This document shows, one piece after another, positions 52,274 to 64,000 of a stretch of 64,000 nucleotides of DNA. Both the position numbers and the translations under genes were made by a program. This stretch comes from Oasisia sp. SBJ-2009. Lineage: Eukaryota > Annelida > Polychaeta > Sabellida > Siboglinidae. The stretch is from contig OZ024855.1 in assembly GCA_964017155.1 (NCBI GenBank), forward strand, positions 1,054,001-1,118,000, given 5' to 3'. Each line of letters opens with the position of its first letter. The first letter of the stretch is position 1. Under the pieces are notes generated by a model. That model was not told the origin of the DNA, searched no databases, and saw nothing but the letters and a program-made list of their open reading frames with translations.

Positions 52274-54792
52274 TTGATACTTGATTTTGTTAATTCAATC
52301 AATTATAATCATCTTGCTCATATTAATGTTTTATATACAGCGCGTCTTAGCAGACATTTGAGGTCGAAAAGACAGCGTGGTCGGCATAAACAAACTGTTT
52401 ATTGCTCATTCCATATGCACAGCGCAGTAACATGCACCGCTGCGCTTGCGACTGGCACAAATCGCGCTGTCTTTTCGACCTCAACAGTTTGCCAAGACGC
52501 GCTGTTTATAAAACATAAATACGCGCAAGATGATTGTAATTGAATGAATTAATTTAATCAAGTATCAAATGTTGGCAAAAATACTGATATAATAGCTACT
52601 TTGAGGTGGGTCCGACTTGTACATAAGTGCCAAATAGTGAAATTCTGAACAAAAATTGAGAGTATACGTGCTTTTATGAGAGAGTGCGCGTGAAGGTACG
52701 CGCCCGCAAGAGTAGGCATTCATGTACAAGTCGGGCCCACCTCAATTTTGGTATTATAACTGTATCTTTGCCAATATTTGATACTTGATTTTGTTAATTC
52801 AATCAATTATAATCATCTTGCGCATATTAATGTTTTATATACAGCGCGTCTTAGCATACATTTGAGGTCGAAAAGACAGCGTGGTCGGCATCAACAAACT
52901 GTTTATTGCTCATTCCATATGCACAGCGCAGTAACATGCACCGCTGCGCTTGCGACTGGCACAAATCGCGCTGTCTTTTCGACCTCAACAGTTTGCCAAG
53001 ACGCGCTGTTTATAAAACATAAATACTCGCAAGATGATTGTAATTGAATGAATTAATTTAATCAAGTATCAAATGTTGACAAAAATACTGATATAATCGC
53101 AACTTTGAGGTGGGTCCGACTTGTACATAAGTGCCAAATAGTGAAATTCTGAACAAAAATTGAGAGTATACGTGCTTTTATGAGAGAGAGCGCGTGAAGG
53201 TACGCGCCCGCAAAAGTAGGCATTCATGTACAAGTCGGGCCCACCTCAATTTTGGTATTATAACTGTATCTTTGCCAATATTTGATACTTGATTTTGTTA
53301 ACTCAATCAATTATAATCATCTTGCGCATATTAATGTTTTATATACAGCGCGTCTTAGCAGACATTTGAGGTCGAAAAAACAGCGTGGTCGGCATAAACA
53401 AACTGTTTATTGCTCATTCCATATGCACAGCGCAGTAACATGCACCGCTGCGCTTGCGACTGGCACAAATCGCGCTGTCTTTTCGACCTCAACAGTTTGC
53501 CAAGACGCGCTGTTTATAAAACATAAATACGGGCAAGATGATTGTAATTGAATGAATTAATTTAATCAAGTATCAAATGTTGGCAAAAATACTGATATAA
53601 TAGCAACTTTGAGTTGGTCCGACTTGTACATAAGTGCCAAATAGTGAAATTCTGAACAAAAATTGAGAGTATACGTGCTTTTATGAGAGAGTGCGCGTGA
53701 AGGTACGCGCCCGCAAGAGTAGGCATTCATGTACAAGTCGGGCCCACCTCAATGTTGGTATTATAACTGTATCTTTGCCAATATTTGATACTTGATTTTG
53801 TTAATTCAATCAATTATAATCATCTTGCGCATATTAATGTTTTATATACAGCGCGTCTTAGCAGACATTTGAGGTCGAAAAGACAGCGTGGTCGGCATAA
53901 ACAAATTGTTTATTGCTCATTCCATATGCACAGCGCAGTAACATGCACCGCTGCGCTTGCGACTGGCACAAATCACGCTGTCTTTTCGACCTCAACAGTT
54001 TGCCAAGACGCGCTGTTTATAAAACATAAATACGCGCAAGATGATTGTAATTGAATGAATTAATTTAATCAAGTATCAAATGTTGGCAAAAATACTGATA
54101 TAATACCAACATTGAGGTGGGTCCGACTTGTACATAAGTGCCAAATAGTGAAATTCTGAACAAAAATTGAGAGTATACGTGCTTTTATGAGAGAGAGCGC
54201 GTGAAGGTACGCGCCCGCAAGAGTAGGCATTCATGTACAAGTCGGGCCCACCTCAATGTTGGTATTATAACTGTATCTTTGCCAATATTTGATACTTGAT
54301 TTTGTTAATTCAATCAATTATAATCATCTTGCGCATATTAATGTTTTATATACAGCGCGTCTTAGCATACATTTGAGGTCGAAAAGACAGCGTGGTCGGC
54401 ATCAACAAACTGTTTATTGCTCATTCCATATGCACAGCGCAGTAACATGCACCGCTGCGCTTGCGACTGGCACAAATCGCGCTGTCTTTTCGACCTCAAC
54501 AGTTTGCCAAGAAGCGCTGTTTATAAAACATAAATACGCGCAAGATGATTGTAATTGAATGAATTAATTTAATCAAGTATCAAATGTTGGCAAAAATACT
54601 GATATAATAGCAACTTTGAGGTGGGTCCGACTTGTACATAAGTGCCAAATAGTGAAATTCTGAACAAAAATTGAGAGTATACGTGCTTTTATGAGAGAGA
54701 GCGCGTGAAGGTACGCGCCCGCAAGAGTAGGCATTCATGTACAAGTCGGGCCCACCTCAATTTTGGTATTATAACTGTATCTTTGCCAATAT
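52274..54792. repeat. 16-unit HOR, copy 2 with 11 units deleted
   Basis: Units: 52274 B2, 52778 F, 53282 Dg, 53785 A, 54289 F/D. The first four match 44212-46226 at exactly 8062 bp, markers gttgacaaa and caaatcacgc included. The fifth starts as HOR position 5 (F) and ends as position 16 (D with agaagcgc), so positions 5-right to 16-left are missing. The loss is 5543 bp, 11 x 504 minus 1, which is exactly what removing one Dg unit among eleven predicts. Confidence 0.9.
54289..54792. repeat. chimeric unit at the 11-unit deletion junction
   Basis: F-like through agcatac and catcaac (54403), then like the D of HOR position 16 from agaagcgc (54513), including the gcaagag spacer and caattttgg leading to B2. 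The exchange window of about 110 bp covers the dyad A loop and inner right arm. Register within the 504-bp unit is kept, as expected for unequal exchange between misaligned homologous units. Confidence 0.88.
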
Positions 54793-57700
54793 TTGATACT
54801 TGATTTTGTTAATTCAATCAATTATAATCATCTTGCTCATATTAATGTTTTATATACAGCGCGTCTTAGCAGACATTTGAGGTCGAAAAGACAGCGTGGT
54901 CGGCATAAACAAACTGTTTATTGCTCATTCCATATGCACAGCGCAGTAACATGCACCGCTGCGCTTGCGACTGGCACAAATCGCGCTGTCTTTTCGACCT
55001 CAACAGTTTGCCAAGACGCGCTGTTTATAAAACATAAATACGCGCAAGATGATTGTAATTGAATGAATTAATTTAATCAAGTATCAAATGTTGGCAAAAA
55101 TACTGATATAATAGCTACTTTGAGGTGGGTCCGACTTGTACATAAGTGCCAAATAGTGAAATTCTGAACAAAAATTGAGAGTATACGTGCTTTTATGAGA
55201 GAGTGCGCGTGAAGGTACGCGCCCGCAAGAGTAGGCATTCATGTACAAGTCGGGCCCACCTCAATTTTGGTATTATAACTGTATCTTTGCCAATATTTGA
55301 TACTTGATTTTGTTAATTCAATCAATTATAATCATCTTGCGCATATTAATGTTTTATATACAGCGCGTCTTAGCATACATTTGAGGTCGAAAAGACAGCG
55401 TGGTCGGCATCAACAAACTGTTTATTGCTCATTCCATATGCACAGCGCAGTAACATGCACCGCTGCGCTTGCGACTGGCACAAATCGCGCTGTCTTTTCG
55501 ACCTCAACAGTTTGCCAAGACGCGCTGTTTATAAAACATAAATACTCGCAAGATGATTGTAATTGAATGAATTAATTTAATCAAGTATCAAATGTTGACA
55601 AAAATACTGATATAATCGCAACTTTGAGGTGGGTCCGACTTGTACATAAGTGCCAAATAGTGAAATTCTGAACAAAAATTGAGAGTATACGTGCTTTTAT
55701 GAGAGAGAGCGCGTGAAGGTACGCGCCCGCAAAAGTAGGCATTCATGTACAAGTCGGGCCCACCTCAATTTTGGTATTATAACTGTATCTTTGCCAATAT
55801 TTGATACTTGATTTTGTTAACTCAATCAATTATAATCATCTTGCGCATATTAATGTTTTATATACAGCGCGTCTTAGCAGACATTTGAGGTCGAAAAAAC
55901 AGCGTGGTCGGCATAAACAAACTGTTTATTGCTCATTCCATATGCACAGCGCAGTAACATGCACCGCTGCGCTTGCGACTGGCACAAATCGCGCTGTCTT
56001 TTCGACCTCAACAGTTTGCCAAGACGCGCTGTTTATAAAACATAAATACGGGCAAGATGATTGTAATTGAATGAATTAATTTAATCAAGTATCAAATGTT
56101 GGCAAAAATACTGATATAATAGCAACTTTGAGTTGGTCCGACTTGTACATAAGTGCCAAATAGTGAAATTCTGAACAAAAATTGAGAGTATACGTGCTTT
56201 TATGAGAGAGTGCGCGTGAAGGTACGCGCCCGCAAGAGTAGGCATTCATGTACAAGTCGGGCCCACCTCAATGTTGGTATTATAACTGTATCTTTGCCAA
56301 TATTTGATACTTGATTTTGTTAATTCAATCAATTATAATCATCTTGCGCATATTAATGTTTTATATACAGCGCGTCTTAGCAGACATTTGAGGTCGAAAA
56401 GACAGCGTGGTCGGCATAAACAAATTGTTTATTGCTCATTCCATATGCACAGCGCAGTAACATGCACCGCTGCGCTTGCGACTGGCACAAATCACGCTGT
56501 CTTTTCGACCTCAACAGTTTGCCAAGACGCGCTGTTTATAAAACATAAATACGCGCAAGATGATTGTAATTGAATGAATTAATTTAATCAAGTATCAAAT
56601 GTTGGCAAAAATACTGATATAATACCAACATTGAGGTGGGTCCGACTTGTACATAAGTGCCAAATAGTGAAATTCTGAACAAAAATTGAGAGTATACGTG
56701 CTTTTATGAGAGAGAGCGCGTGAAGGTACGCGCCCGCAAGAGTAGGCATTCATGTACAAGTCGGGCCCACCTCAATGTTGGTATTATAACTGTATCTTTG
56801 CCAATATTTGATACTTGATTTTGTTAATTCAATCAATTATAATCATCTTGCGCATATTAATGTTTTATATACAGCGCGTCTTAGCATACATTTGAGGTCG
56901 AAAAGACAGCGTGGTCGGCATCAACAAACTGTTTATTGCTCATTCCATATGCACAGCGCAGTAACATGCACCGCTGCGCTTGCGACTGGCACAAATCGCG
57001 CTGTCTTTTCGACCTCAACAGTTTGCCAAGACGCGCTGTTTATAAAACATAAATACTCGCAAGATGATTGTAATTGAATGAATTAATTTAATCAAGTATC
57101 AAATGTTGGCAAAAATACTGATATAATAGCAACTTTGAGGTGGGTCCGACTTGTACATAAGTGCCAAATAGTGAAATTCTGAACAAAAATTGAGACTATA
57201 CGTGCTTTTATGAGAGAGAGCGCGTGAAGGTACGCGCCCGCAAAAGTAGGCATTCATGTACAAGTCGGGCCCACCTCAATTTTGGTATTATAACTGTATC
57301 TTTGCCAATATTTGATACTTGATTTTGTTAACTCAATCAATTATAATCATCTTGCGCATATTAATGTTTTATATACAGCGCGTCTTAGCAGACATTTGAG
57401 GTCGAAAAAACAGCGTGGTCGGCATAAACAAACTGTTTATTGCTCATTCCATATGCACAGCGCAGTAACATGCACCGCTGCGCTTGCGACTGGCACAAAT
57501 CGCGCTGTCTTTTCGACCTCAACAGTTTGCCAAGACGCGCTGTTTATAAAACATAAATACGCGCAAGATGATTGTAATTGAATGAATTAATTTAATCAAG
57601 TATCAAATGTTGGCAAAAATACTGATATAATAGCAACTTTGAGGTGGGTCCGACTTGTACATAAGTGCCAAATAGTGAAATTCTGAACAAAAATTGAGAG

Positions 57701-60700
57701 TATACGTGCTTTTATGAGAGAGTGCGCGTGAAGGTACGCGCCCGCAAGAGTAGGCATTCATGTACAAGTCGGGCCCACCTCAATGTTGGTATTATAACTG
57801 TATCTTTGCCAATATTTGATACTTGATTTTGTTAATTCAATCAATTATAATCATCTTGCGCATATTAATGTTTTATATACAGCGCGTCTTAGCAGACATT
57901 TGAGGTCGAAAAGACAGCGTGGTCGGCATAAACAAATTGTTTATTGCTCATTCCATATGCACAGCGCAGTAACATGCACCGCTGCGCTTGCGACTGGCAC
58001 AAATCGCGCTGTCTTTTCGACCTCAACAGTTTGCCAAGACGCGCTGTTTATAAAACATAAATACGCGCAAGATGATTGTAATTGAATGAATTAATTTAAT
58101 CAAGTATCAAATGTTGGCAAAAATACTGATATAATACCAACATTGAGGTGGGTCCGACTTGTACATAAGTGCCAAATAGTGAAATTCTGAACAAAAATTG
58201 AGAGTATACGTGCTTTTATGAGAGAGAGCGCGTGAAGGTACGCGCCCGCAAGAGTAGGCATTCATGTACAAGTCGGGCCCACCTCAATGTTGGTATTATA
58301 ACTGTATCTTTGCCAATATTTGATACTTGATTTTGTTAATTCAATCAATTATAATAATCTTGCGCATATTAATGTTTTATATACAGCGCGTCTTAGCAGA
58401 CATTTGTGGTCGAAAAGACAGCGTGGTCGGCATAAACAAACTGTTTATTGCTCATTCCATATGCACAGCGCAGTAACATGCACCGCTGCGCTTGCGACTG
58501 GCACAAATCGCGCTGTCTTTTCGACCTCAACAGTTTGCCAAGACGCGCTGTTTATAAAACATAAATACGCGCAAGATGATTGTAATTGAATGAATTAATT
58601 TAATCAAGTATCAAATGTTGGCAAAAATACTGATATAATAGCTACTTTGAGGTGGGTCCGACTTGTACATAAGTGCCAAATAGTGAAATTCTGAACAAAA
58701 ATTGAGAGTATACGTGCTTTTATGAGAGAGTGCGCGTGAAGGTACGCGCCCGCAAGAGTAGGCATTCATGTACAAGTCGGGCCCACCTCAATTTTGGTAT
58801 TATAACTGTATCTTTGCCAATATTTGATACTTGATTTTGTTAATTCAATCAATTATAATCATCTTGCGCATATTAATGTTTTATATACAGCGCGTCTTAG
58901 CATACATTTGAGGTCGAAAAGACAGCGTGGTCGGCATCAACAAACTGTTTATTGCTCATTCCATATGCACAGCGCAGTAACATGCACCGCTGCGCTTGCG
59001 ACTGGCACAAATCGCGCTGTCTTTTCGACCTCAACAGTTTGCCAAGACGCGCTGTTTATAAAACATAAATACTCGCAAGATGATTGTAATTGAATGAATT
59101 AATTTAATCAAGTATCAAATGTTGGCAAAAATACTGATATAATCGCAACTTTGAGGTGGGTCCGACTTGTACATAAGTGCCAAATAGTGAAATTCTGAAC
59201 AAAAATTGAGAGTATACGTGCTTTTATGAGAGAGAGCGCGTGAAGGTACGCGCCCGCAAAAGTAGGCATTCATGTACAAGTCGGGCCCACCTCAATTTTG
59301 GTATTATAACTGTATCTTTGCCAATATTTGATACTTGATTTTGTTAACTCAATCAATTATAATCATCTTGCGCATATTAATGTTTTATATACAGCGCGTC
59401 TTAGCAGACATTTGAGGTCGAAAAAACAGCGTGGTCGGCATAAACAAACTGTTTATTGCTCATTCCATATGCACAGCGCAGTAACATGCACCGCTGCGCT
59501 TGCGACTGGCACAAATCGCGCTGTCTTTTCGACCTCAACAGTTTGCCAAGACGCGCTGTTTATAAAACATAAATACGGGCAAGATGATTGTAATTGAATG
59601 AATTAATTTAATCAAGTATCAAATGTTGGCAAAAATACTGATATAATAGCAACTTTGAGTTGGTCCGACTTGTACATAAGTGCCAAATAGTGAAATTCTG
59701 AACAAAAATTGAGAGTATACGTGCTTTTATGAGAGAGTGCGCGTGAAGGTACGCGCCCGCAAGAGTAGGCATTCATGTACAAGTCGGGCCCACCTCAATG
59801 TTGGTATTATAACTGTATCTTTGCCAATATTTGATACTTGATTTTGTTAATTCAATCAATTATAATCATCTTGCGCATATTAATGTTTTATATACAGCGC
59901 GTCTTAGCAGACATTTGAGGTCGAAAAGACAGCGTGGTCGGCATAAACAAATTGTTTATTGCTCATTCCATATGCACAGCGCAGTAACATGCACCGCTGC
60001 GCTTGCGACTGGCACAAATCGCGCTGTCTTTTCGACCTCAACAGTTTGCCAAGACGCGCTGTTTATAAAACATAAATACGCGCAAGATGATTGTAATTGA
60101 ATGAATTAATTTAATCAAGTATCAAATGTTGGCAAAAATACTGATATAATACCAACATTGAGGTGGGTCCGACTTGTACATAAGTGCCAAATAGTGAAAT
60201 TCTGAACAAAAATTGAGAGTATACGTGCTTTTATGAGAGAGAGCGCGTGAAGGTACGCGCCCGCAAAAGTAGGCATTCATGTACAAGTCGGGCCCACCTC
60301 AATTTTGGTATTATAACTGTATCTTTGCCAATATTTGATACTTGATTTTGTTAATTCAATCAATTATAATCATCTTGCGCATATTAATGTTTTATATACA
60401 GCGCGTCTTAGCAGACATTTGAGGTCGAAAAGACAGCGTGGTCGGCATAAACAAATTGTTTATTGCTCATTCCATATGCACAGCGCAGTAACATGCACCG
60501 CTGCGCTTGCGACTGGCACAAATCGCGCTGTCTTTTCGACCTCAACAGTTTGCCAAGACGCGCTGTTTATAAAACATAAATACGCGCAAGATGATTGTAA
60601 TTGAATGAATTAGTTTAATCAAGTATCAAATGTTGGCAAAAATACTGATATAATACCAACATTGAGGTGGGTCCGACTTGTACATAAGTGCCAAATAGTG

Positions 60701-62854
60701 AAATTCTGAACAAAAATTGAGAGTATACGTGCTTTTATGAGAGAGAGCGCGTGAAGGTACGCGCCCGCAAGAGTAGGCATTCATGTACAAGTCGGGCCCA
60801 CCTCAATGTTGGTATTATAACTGTATCTTTGCCAATATTTGATACTTGATTTTGTTAATTCAATCAATTATAATCATCTTGCGCATATTAATGTTTTATA
60901 TACTGCGCGTCTTAGCAGACATTTGAGGTCGAAAAGACAGCGTGGTCGGCATAAACAAACTGTTTATTGCTCATTCCATATGCACAGCGCAGTAACATGC
61001 ACCGCTGCCCTTGCGACTGGCACAAATCGCGCTGTCTTTTCGACCTCAACAGTTTGCCAAGACGCGCTGTTTATAAAACATAAATACTCGCAAGATGATT
61101 GTAATTGAATGAATTAATTTAATCAAGTATCAAATGTTGGCAAAAATACTGATATAATAGCAACTTTGAGGTGGGTCCGACTTGTACATAAGTGCCAAAT
61201 AGTGAAATTCTGAAAACAAATTGAGAGTATACGTGCTTTTATGAGAGAGTGCGCGTGAAGGTACGCGCCCGCAAGAGTAGGCATTCATGTACAAGTCGAG
61301 CCCACCTCAATTTTGGTATTATAACTGTATCTTTGCCAATATTTGATACTTGATTTTGTTAACTCAATCAATTATAATAATCTTGCGCATATTAATGTTT
61401 TATATACAGCGCGTCTTAGCAGACATTTGAGGTCGAAAAGACAGCGTGGTCGGCATAAACAAACTGTTTATTGCTCATTCCATATGCACAGCGCAGTAAC
61501 ATGCACCGCTGCGCTTGCGACTGGCACAAATCGCGCTGTCTTTTCGACCTCAACAGTTTGCCAAGACGCGCTGTTTATAAAACATAAATACGCGCAAGAT
61601 GATTGTAATTGAATGAATTAATTTAATCAAGTATCAAATGTTGGCAAAAATACTGATATAATAGCTACTTTGAGGTGGGTCCGACTTGTACATAAGTGCC
61701 AAATAGTGAAATTCTGAACAAAAATTGAGAGTATACGTGCTTTTATGAGAGAGTGCGCGTGAAGGTACGCGCCCGCAAGAGTAGGCATTCATGTACAAGT
61801 CGGGCCCACCTCAATTTTGGTATTATAACTGTATCTTTGCCAATATTTGATACTTGATTTTGTTAATTCAATCAATTATAATCATCTTGCGCATATTAAT
61901 GTTTTATATACAGCGCGTCTTAGCATACATTTGAGGTCGAAAAGACAGCGTGGTCGGCATCAACAAACTGTTTATTGCTCATTCCATATGCACAGCGCAG
62001 TAACATGCACCGCTGCGCTTGCGACTGGCACAAATCGCGCTGTCTTTTCGACCTCAACAGTTTGCCAAGACGCGCTGTTTATAAAACATAAATACTCGCA
62101 AGATGATTGTAATTGAATGAATTAATTTAATCAAGTATCAAATGTTGGCAAAAATACTGATATAATAGCAACTTTGAGGTGGGTCCGACTTGTACATAAG
62201 TGCCAAATAGTGAAATTCTGAACAAAAATTGAGAGTATACGTGCTTTTATGAGAGAGAGCGCGTGAAGGTACGCGCCCGCAAAAGTAGGCATTCATGTAC
62301 AAGTCGGGCCCACCTCAATTTTGGTATTATAACTGTATCTTTGCCAATATTTGATACTTGATTTTGTTAACTCAATCAATTATAATCATCTTGCGCATAT
62401 TAATGTTTTATATACAGCGCGTCTTAGCAGACATTTGAGGTCGAAAAAACAGCGTGGTCGGCATAAACAAACTGTTTATTGCTCATTCCATATGCACAGC
62501 GCAGTAACATGCACCGCTGCGCTTGCGACTGGCACAAATCGCGCTGTCTTTTCGACCTCAACAGTTTGCCAAGAAGCGCTGTTTATAAAACATAAATACG
62601 CGCAAGATGATTGTAATTGAATGAATTAATTTAATCAAGTATCAAATGTTGGCAAAAATACTGATATAATAGCAACTTTGAGGTGGGTCCGACTTGTACA
62701 TAAGTGCCAAATAGTGAAATTCTGAACAAAAATTGAGAGTATACGTGCTTTTATGAGAGAGAGCGCGTGAAGGTACGCGCCCGCAAGAGTAGGCATTCAT
62801 GTACAAGTCGGGCCCACCTCAATGTTGGTATTATAACTGTATCTTTGCCAATAT
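54793..62854. repeat. 16-unit HOR, copy 3 (8062 bp)
   Basis: Units: 54793 B2, 55297 F, 55801 Dg, 56304 A, 56808 F, 57312 D, 57816 A, 58320 Ew, 58824 F, 59328 Dg, 59831 A, 60335 A, 60839 B, 61343 E, 61847 F, 62351 D. It matches copy 1 unit for unit at an offset of 10581 bp (8062 + 2519). The match ends near 62820, where caatgttgg replaces caattttgg and an A follows instead of B2. Confidence 0.9.
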
Positions 62855-64000
62855 TTGATACTTGATTTTGTTAATTCAATCAATTATAATCATCTTGCGC
62901 ATATTAATGTTTTATATACAGCGCGTCTTAGCAGACATTTGAGGTCGAAAAGACAGCGTGGTCGGCATAAACAAATTGTTTATTGCTCATTCCATATGCA
63001 CAGCGCAGTAACATGCACCGCTGCGCTTGCGACTGGCACAAATCGCGCTGTCTTTTCGACCTCAACAGTTTGCCAAGACGCGCTGTTTATAAAACATAAA
63101 TACGCGCAAGATGATTGTAATTGAATGAATTAATTTAATCAAGTATCAAATGTTGGCAAAAATACTGATATAATAGCAACTTTGAGGTGGGTCCGACTTG
63201 TACATAAGTGCCAAATAGTGAAATTCTGAACAAAAATTGAGAGTATACGTGCTTTTATGAGAGAGAGCGCGTGAAGGTACGCGCCCGCAAGAGTAGGCAT
63301 TCATGTACAAGTCGGGCCCACCTCAATGTTGGTATTATAACTGTATCTTTGCCAATATTTGATACTTGATTTTGTTAATTCAATCAATTATAATCATCTT
63401 GCGCATATTAATGTTTTATATACAGCGCGTCTTAGCAGACATTTGAGGTCGAAAAGACAGCGTGGTCGGCATAAACAAATTGTTTATTGCTCATTCCATA
63501 TGCACAGCGCAGTAACATGCACCGCTGCGCTTGCGACTGGCACAAATCGCGCTGTCTTTTCGACCTCAACAGTTTGCCAAGACGCGCTGTTTATAAAACA
63601 TAAATACGCGCAAGATGATTGTAATTGAATGAATTAATTTAATCAAGTATCAAATGTTGGCAAAAATACTGATATAATACCAACATTGAGGTGGGTCCGA
63701 CTTGTACATAAGTGCCAAATAGTGAAATTCTGAACAAAAATTGAGAGTATACGTGCTTTTATGAGAGAGAGCGCGTGAAGGTACGCGCCCGCAAAAGTAG
63801 GCATTCATGTACAAGTCGGGCCCACCTCAATTTTGGTATTATAACTGTATCTTTGCCAATATTTGATACTTGATTTTGTTAACTCAATCAATTATAATCA
63901 TCTTGCGCATATTAATGTTTTATATACAGCGCGTCTTAGCAGACATTTGAGGTCGAAAAAACAGCGTGGTCGGCATAAACAAACTGTTTATTGCTCATTC
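62855..64000. repeat. right-edge units after the 16-mer, last one partial
   Basis: Units: 62855 A, 63359 A, and a 138-bp partial at 63863-64000 of class D (gcaaaag upstream, aactcaatc, agcagac, gaaaaaacag, caaact). The order A-A-D does not continue the 16-mer, which would start again with B2. Either another HOR form begins here or the copy is rearranged. The array continues beyond the window. Confidence 0.85.

Larger units (their letters stand above)
1..64000. repeat. 504-bp satellite DNA array, about 127 units
   Basis: The whole window is one head-to-tail tandem repeat in a single orientation. Anchors (ttgatacttg) recur from 394 to 63863; the 125 steps from 394 to 63359 sum to 62965 bp, exactly 125 x 504 minus eleven 1-bp losses and one 24-bp loss. 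Units differ by a small number of substitutions that define recurrent classes. No non-repeat sequence interrupts the array, so both edges lie inside a longer array. Such arrays are typical of eukaryotic heterochromatin; centromeric, pericentromeric or subtelomeric location cannot be told from the sequence. No family name is recognised. Confidence 0.98.

Noticed and set aside
1..64000. CRISPR array or other prokaryotic repeat system
   Set aside because: The repeat is 504 bp with no unique spacers between copies, and no associated genes occur in 64 kb.
1..64000. Ribosomal spacer or telomeric repeat
   Set aside because: No rRNA gene segment and no short telomere-type motif occurs anywhere in the window.
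1..64000. Extended reading frame through the array, since 504 is divisible by three
   Set aside because: The only long frame is closed by tga in every unit, and the 503-bp units would shift any longer frame.

Overview
The window is one uninterrupted tandem satellite array. A single 504-bp unit is repeated about 127 times, head to tail and in one orientation: 126 complete units between 394 and 63862, plus a 393-bp partial at the left edge and a 138-bp partial at the right edge. No unique sequence, foreign insertion, RNA gene or credible protein gene was seen. This points to eukaryotic constitutive heterochromatin (centromeric, pericentromeric or subtelomeric) from a long-read assembly. The species cannot be named from the sequence. 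By hand count one unit is about 39% GC with 24 CpGs, against about 19 expected, so CpG is not depleted; that fits a lineage with little germline CpG methylation (many arthropods, for example) better than a typical vertebrate satellite, but only weakly.

The unit is built as a fold-back. In the first complete copy an arm at 331-501 is the imperfect reverse complement of an arm at 581-751. Over the 158-bp core the arms align without gaps at about 87-90% identity. They are separated by a 79-bp loop (502-580) and by an 83-bp spacer (752-834) before the next left arm. The array is therefore an endless alternation of two dyads 252 bp apart, and about two thirds of the DNA lies in inverted-repeat stems. 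Both the loop and the spacer also carry a small GC-rich stem-loop.

Units fall into a few diagnostic classes, named here by private bases: A, A* (aaaaggcag), B (tatactgcg plus ctgccctt), B2 (ttgctcat), C (E/F chimera), D (gaaaaaacag), Dg (D with acgggcaag and a 1-bp-short right arm), E (gtcgagccc plus aataatc), Ew (aataatc plus catttgtgg) and F (agcatac plus catcaac). Units are counted from the ttgatacttg anchor, at 394 in the first complete copy.

The classes form higher-order repeats (HORs). Left part, 1-16015: irregular or rearranged. Middle, 16016 to about 35480: a 12-unit, 6047-bp HOR with two full copies (20047-26093, 26094-32140) flanked by partial ones. Transition, about 35480-44211: scrambled order drawing on both HORs. 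Right part, 44212-62854: a different 16-unit, 8062-bp HOR in three tandem copies, whose middle copy has lost 11 units by an internal deletion joined inside a unit. The end, 62855-64000, leaves this order again.

Length is tightly held. Between the first and last anchors all deviation from 504 is explained by one recurrent 1-bp-short haplotype (11 complete copies, a twelfth at the left edge) and one 24-bp net deletion. Divergence is almost entirely point substitution and class switching, as expected for unequal exchange and conversion.
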